Positions 11,917 through 15,606 of a stretch of 15,606 nt of DNA are shown here, in pieces; within the stretch, counting starts at the first letter, position 1; every line of letters begins with the position of its first letter. The stretch is from assembly GCA_946480545.1 (NCBI GenBank), contig CAMLKY010000003.1, forward strand, positions 1-15,606. Direction: 5' to 3'. Origin of the DNA: an uncultured Acidobacteriota bacterium. GTDB taxonomy: Bacteria; Acidobacteriota; Blastocatellia; Pyrinomonadales; Pyrinomonadaceae. The position numbers were made by a program, and so were the translations under genes. Under the pieces are notes generated by a model, which saw nothing but the letters and a program-made list of their open reading frames with translations, was not told the DNA's origin and did no database searches.

Positions 11917-14259
11917 CTACAGATCGCCCTCGCGAACCTCCGTTGCGGCCGCCGGTTCCGTCACTGCATGATCGTTACCGCCGAACAACATACCCCGGCC
12001 CACGAAGTAGAGCACGCCCGCCATGACAGCAAACGGCACGAGACCGAGAATATCCGAGGTAAAGAACGGGTTGCCGTGTTCAGACATTTCCTCGAAGTTC
12101 TTCACCGTGTCGCTGAGGAACTCGGCCGAAAATGCGACCAGGATACCCGCCAACGCACCACCCGCGATATAACCGGATGCGAGCAGGACGCCGGGACTCT
12201 TGTCGGTCTCGGCGATCTTTTCCTCTTCGGTCATGTTCCGATCGCGGAAGCGGCGAAACAGGACCTTATCCACGCCCCATCTGACCACGCCGCCGACGAA
12301 GATCGGTGCCGAAACCGCTATCGGCAAATAGAGCCCGACGGCGAACGCAAGCGAAGGAATGCCTGCAAGCTCGAGCGTGATCGCGATCATCACGCCCAGC
12401 AACACAAGCGCCCACGGCAGCTCCTGACTCAATATTCCCTTGATGATGTAACTCATCAGCGTCGCCTTCGGAGCCGCATACTTCGTTACACTCGTCCCGT
12501 CCGGTCGCGTTTCGACGACGCCGTTGATCCCTGGATCGACGAGGTACGCCGGTCTGCCCTGCATGTCTACAAGATATCGACCAGCCTCGCCACGCGATAT
12601 ATCCGTGTTATGCCAGATGCGATACGTCATCGTGTCCGAGGGTACCTGATCGACGACCTGCTCACCCTTCAGTTGATCGCCATCGCGAACAAGCTCCTGC
12701 TCGGGGACGCGAAAGTCCGACGCGAACGCTGTCGCCGCGACCGGTTGATAGACAGTGGCTGCCTTGTTCAATTGGATCAAGATCGGGCCGAGCACAAGTG
12801 CCGACGCGAGTGCACCGATAAGGATCGCGATCTGCTGGTTGCGCGGTGTACCGCCGACCCAGAATCCGGTCTTCAGATCCTGCGACGTCGTACCGCCATT
12901 CGAAGCCGCGATACAAACTATGCCGCCGACCGACAGCGCAGTTACGAAGTACGGATCAGGAGCGGTCCATCCGACGATCAGGAATACGAGACATGTCAGC
13001 AGCAGCGTCGCCACGGTCATGCCGGAGATCGGGTTAGACGACGAGCCGATCTCACCGGTGAGCCTGGAAGAAACCGTCACGAACAAAAATCCGAAGACGA
13101 TGATCAGGATCGCGCCGAGGATGTTCATCTTCAACGCCGGCACGAACGTGATGACTATGATCAGGAAAAGGATCCCCCCGACGACCCATTTCATCGAGAG
13201 ATCACGATCGGTCCGCGGAAGCGCTACGCCGTCAGCGTCATCTTTACCGCCGCTCCGAAAGTCGGCGATACCGCCTTTGATCCCGTGAAGAATGACCGGC
13301 AGAGATCGGAAAAGGCTGATGATACCGCCGGCCGCGACCGCACCGGCACCGATGTAAAGAATGTAGTCGCCCTGGATGCTGTTCTTTCCCTGAATGCCCA
13401 TTTCAGAGATCGGGATCGTCGCCGGCGCGAGCGGATCAAGAAGCCCGGACCCGAAATACTTGATCATCGGGATCAGAACAAGATACGACAACGCACCGCC
13501 GGCAAACATGATCCCCGCGATACGTGGGCCGATGATGTAACCGACGCCGAGCAGCGCCGGGTTGTTCTCGAGCGAGATCGAACCGCCTTCGAATGGCCGT
13601 CCGAAAACTTTCGTCGGCACTTCCTTCCAACCCTTCAGCACCTGCATGATCGAGTTGAACAGGAAGCCCATACCAAAACCGATCGAGATGATCTTGCCGC
13701 CCTGCATCGCCGCAGAATCGCTATGTGCTTTGTGAGAATCGATCGAGGCTTCACGAGATTCCCTTGAAGCTCCCGCCATCAGGACCTGAGCACACGCGGT
13801 GCCCTCGGGATATTTGAGGATCCCGTGCTGGTCCTTGATGAGAGCGCGTCGGAGCGGGATCATCATCAGGATGCCGAGCAGACCACCGAGTACAGCGACA
13901 AGCGTAACCCGCCAGATCTCGAGATCGAAGCCAAGTATCAGGATCGCCGGCATCGTCACGCCAATACCAAACGCGATCGACTCGCCGGCCGAACCCGTCG
14001 TCTGGACGATGTTGTGTTCGAGGATCGTCGCATCACGTGCTCCGAGCTTCGACAGAATGCGGAACAGTGTGATGGAGATGACCGCGACCGGGATCGAAGC
14101 GGAGACCGTCAACCCGACCTTCAAAACAAGATAGAGCGACGACGCGCCGAAGACGATACCGAGCAGTGTCCCGACGATAAGGGGCAGCGGCGTCAGCTCG
14201 CGCAATTTTGTGGTGTCGGGAATGTACGGGCGGAAATTCTCGAGAAATGGATTCTTCAT
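11917..14259 (-). CDS. OPT-family oligopeptide transporter
   Basis: The 780-residue polytopic inner-membrane protein belongs to the OPT family, proton-coupled importers of small peptides or metal-chelate compounds. Many hydrophobic segments run along it, for example near 25-65, 95-135, 240-265, 300-325, 360-400, 415-455, 475-495, 615-660, 690-712 and 735-757. Family blocks visible are EHNIVQTTGSAGES (81-94), KYPEGTACAQVL (149-160), SSNPISGMT (407-415) and GGTTSQDLKTGFWVGGTP (455-472). Residues about 512-600 form a long hydrophilic insert between membrane segments, ending in the family-typical APKATLM, which makes this protein longer than the bacterial members I recall. The ATG at 14259 has GGAGG about 13 bases upstream, rather far. 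It is divergent from the M14 peptidase. Confidence 0.93.
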   Translation of the reverse strand: MKNPFLENFRPYIPDTTKLRELTPLPLIVGTLLGIVFGASSLYLVLKVGLTVSASIPVAVISITLFRILSKLGARDATILEHNIVQTTGSAGESIAFGIGVTMPAILILGFDLEIWRVTLVAVLGGLLGILMMIPLRRALIKDQHGILKYPEGTACAQVLMAGASRESREASIDSHKAHSDSAAMQGGKIISIGFGMGFLFNSIMQVLKGWKEVPTKVFGRPFEGGSISLENNPALLGVGYIIGPRIAGIMFAGGALSYLVLIPMIKYFGSGLLDPLAPATIPISEMGIQGKNSIQGDYILYIGAGAVAAGGIISLFRSLPVILHGIKGGIADFRSGGKDDADGVALPRTDRDLSMKWVVGGILFLIIVITFVPALKMNILGAILIIVFGFLFVTVSSRLTGEIGSSSNPISGMTVATLLLTCLVFLIVGWTAPDPYFVTALSVGGIVCIAASNGGTTSQDLKTGFWVGGTPRNQQIAILIGALASALVLGPILIQLNKAATVYQPVAATAFASDFRVPEQELVRDGDQLKGEQVVDQVPSDTMTYRIWHNTDISRGEAGRYLVDMQGRPAYLVDPGINGVVETRPDGTSVTKYAAPKATLMSYIIKGILSQELPWALVLLGVMIAITLELAGIPSLAFAVGLYLPIAVSAPIFVGGVVRWGVDKVLFRRFRDRNMTEEEKIAETDKSPGVLLASGYIAGGALAGILVAFSAEFLSDTVKNFEEMSEHGNPFFTSDILGLVPFAVMAGVLYFVGRGMLFGGNDHAVTEPAAATEVREGDL

Positions 14260-14293
14260 CCTAAGCCAAGGCCTCCAGGTTGTGTTTATGCTC

Positions 14294-14326
14294 GGCCGGC
14301 CCGGGGGATTGGGCCGCCATTTTTAT
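14294..14326 (+). terminator. Terminator-like hairpin in the OPT/M14 divergent gap
   Basis: GGCCGGCCC (14294-14302) pairs with GGGCCGCC (14311-14318) with one bulged C, followed by ATTTTTAT on the plus strand. This looks like an intrinsic terminator for plus-strand transcription, yet only the antisense of the OPT gene lies to its left. On the minus strand it would be a hairpin in the OPT leader. Confidence 0.4.
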
Positions 14327-14393
14327 GATGCACTTCGTTCTGGGAAAGTTCTGCAATGGAATTTACATGTGGATGAAGGAAAAGGCAACAGTG

Positions 14394-14501
14394 TGTCAAT
14401 AGTGAATCGTGAATCGTAAATGGTCGGATGATGTTGGTTCACCGCGTCCGCTGCGTAGACATCCCAGTTCACTATTTACGATTTACTATTTACTATTTAC
14501 T
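14394..14501. repeat. Inverted pair of heptamer arrays upstream of the M14 gene
   Basis: The left array (14394-14421) has four plus-strand units, including AGTGAAT and CGTGAAT. The right array (14467-14501) has five minus-strand units, read on the plus strand as GTTCACT, ATTTACG and then ATTTACT repeated three times. A 45-base core (14422-14466) separates them and does not resemble the core at 2590-2683. The right array ends two bases before the ATG of the metallopeptidase gene, so it forms that gene's immediate leader. Confidence 0.86.
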
Positions 14502-14503
14502 GC

Positions 14504-15606
14504 ATGAACTTCCTCTCAGCGTCTCTGCGTGTCTGCGGTTTACTGCTCCTCACGGCCTCGGCTCTGACAGCCCAGATCCCTGCTCCAAAGGATGTCATCG
14601 GCTTCACACCCGGCGATGACCGCACGCTCGCGAGCTGGGCGACGATCGTCGACTACTTTAAGAAGCTCGACGCAGCGAGCGATCGGGTGATGTTCGAGGA
14701 GATCGGAAAATCGACCATGGGCGCGCCGTTTGTCTATGCGACGATCTCGAGTCCTGAGAACCTGAAGAACCTTGAACGCTACAAACAGATCAACGCTAAG
14801 CTCGCCGATCCGCGGACTTTCAAATCTAATGATGCCGCCGCCAAACGTCTCATCGCCCAAGGCAAGACGATCGTCCTCATCACCTGCGGCATCCACTCGA
14901 CCGAGGTCGGTTCGACGTTGTCGAGCATGCTGATCGCGCACCAGCTCGCGTCGTCGCAGCATGCGGACGTAAAGAAGATCCTCGACAACACGATCATCCT
15001 CATCGTCCCCAGCCTCAACCCCGACGGCGTCGACATCGTAAAGAACTGGTACGACAAGACGCTCGGTACGAAGTTCGAAGGCACCGAACCGCCGGAGCTT
15101 TATCACAAGTATGTCGGCCACGATAACAACCGCGACTGGTACGCGTTCACGCAGGTCGAGACGCAGCTCACCGTCGATAAGATCCATAACGTCTGGCACC
15201 CGCAGATCGTCCATGACATCCATCAGCAGGGACGCAACGGATCGCGGCTCTTTCTGCCGCCCTACATGCAGCCGGTCGAACCGAACGTCCCGAAGCAGAT
15301 CGTCGAAGGCTACACCGAGCTCGGCAATTACATGGCAAAGTCGCTGCGCGATCTCGGATATCAGGGCATCACGACCAACTCGACGTACGACGCATGGACG
15401 CCGGCCCGAGCGTACTCGCATTACCACGGCGGCGTACGTATCCTCAGCGAAACTGCATCGGCAAAGCTCGCCACACCGGTGACGGTGAAGTTCGAAGACC
15501 TCAAGGTCCCCGCCGACGACGGATACGATCCGAAAGTCGAATCCGCGAACTTCGGTCCGGTGTGGAAGGGCGGTGAATGGAAATTAAAGAACATCACCGA
15601 CTACAT
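14504..15606 (+). CDS. Secreted M14-family zinc metallopeptidase (3' end outside the window)
   Basis: The frame is open for 367 codons to the right edge with no stop, so this is a 5' part of a longer gene. A signal peptide is present (hydrophobic CGLLLLTASALTAQ at 11-24). M14 carboxypeptidase motifs follow: CGIHSTEVGS at 128-137 with zinc ligands His131 and Glu134, PSLNPDGVD at 169-177, DNNRDWY at 207-213 with the substrate-binding Asn-Arg pair, and VHDIHQQG at 236-243 with His240 as the probable third ligand. SETAS around Glu316 may hold the general base. The enzyme would cleave peptides in the periplasm or outside the cell. The ATG at 14504 has no Shine-Dalgarno; the heptamer array ends two bases upstream. 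The long open frame on the opposite strand here is a shadow. Confidence 0.93.
   Translation, partial: MNFLSASLRVCGLLLLTASALTAQIPAPKDVIGFTPGDDRTLASWATIVDYFKKLDAASDRVMFEEIGKSTMGAPFVYATISSPENLKNLERYKQINAKLADPRTFKSNDAAAKRLIAQGKTIVLITCGIHSTEVGSTLSSMLIAHQLASSQHADVKKILDNTIILIVPSLNPDGVDIVKNWYDKTLGTKFEGTEPPELYHKYVGHDNNRDWYAFTQVETQLTVDKIHNVWHPQIVHDIHQQGRNGSRLFLPPYMQPVEPNVPKQIVEGYTELGNYMAKSLRDLGYQGITTNSTYDAWTPARAYSHYHGGVRILSETASAKLATPVTVKFEDLKVPADDGYDPKVESANFGPVWKGGEWKLKNITDY

Noticed and set aside
11968..13767. A 599-codon open frame on the plus strand
   Set aside because: It is antisense to the OPT gene, rich in Arg, Asp and His with no recognisable domain, which is typical of the shadow of a GC-rich membrane-protein gene.
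14394..14399. A perfect minus-strand TTGACA -35 box for the OPT gene
   Set aside because: No -10 box occurs at 16-18 bases, and the hexamer is part of the heptamer array.
14540..15427. A 295-codon open frame on the minus strand
   Set aside because: It lies wholly antisense to the M14 metallopeptidase, whose zinc motifs are clear on the plus strand.

Overview
The window is about 15.6 kb of bacterial chromosome with moderately high GC. It carries mostly single-gene units and few operons. Secreted proteins, a bacterial OPT transporter, a double peptidoglycan-binding-domain protein, a pilin-like lipoprotein and many dispersed intergenic repeats together suggest a soil-type heterotroph, perhaps Acidobacteriota (Blastocatellia/Pyrinomonadales). 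That taxonomic guess is inference from style and gene content; no rRNA or marker gene is present.

Layout. Positions 29-5115 hold a block of minus-strand genes: an Imm21-like immunity protein, a YbaK-type tRNA deacylase, 3-methyladenine glycosylase Tag, a DinB-family protein and a FadN-type beta-oxidation enzyme. The gaps between ybaK, tag, dinB and fadN are filled by repeats: a palindrome of 7-bp units, a REP/BIME-like pair, and a second inverted pair of 7-bp arrays. Positions 5150-5179 carry a strong fadN promoter with a FadR-like operator in its spacer. Then come a short TPR remnant (+), a DUF1992 protein (-) and four plus-strand genes: a secreted double PG-binding protein, a secreted SnoaL-like protein, an alpha/beta hydrolase and a PPOX-family flavoprotein. 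A terminator follows. From 8969 to 14259 the genes are again on the minus strand: a Gfo/Idh/MocA oxidoreductase, a PilZ protein, a lipoprotein with a pilin-like C-terminus and a 780-residue OPT transporter. A third inverted 7-bp-array locus precedes a secreted M14 metallopeptidase on the plus strand, which runs off the right edge.

How it fits together. Most genes are housekeeping or catabolic: DNA and tRNA quality control (tag, ybaK), fatty-acid oxidation (fadN), and peptide use (OPT plus M14, divergently arranged). No complete undescribed gene system is visible. The most interesting signal is the dispersed heptamer repeat. Three inverted pairs share one orientation, sit directly against stop or start codons, and have a coding asymmetry: stops in every frame in one direction and none in the other. 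The fadN promoter/operator is the clearest regulatory site and also corrects that gene's start. No tRNA, rRNA, CRISPR array or transposase was seen.
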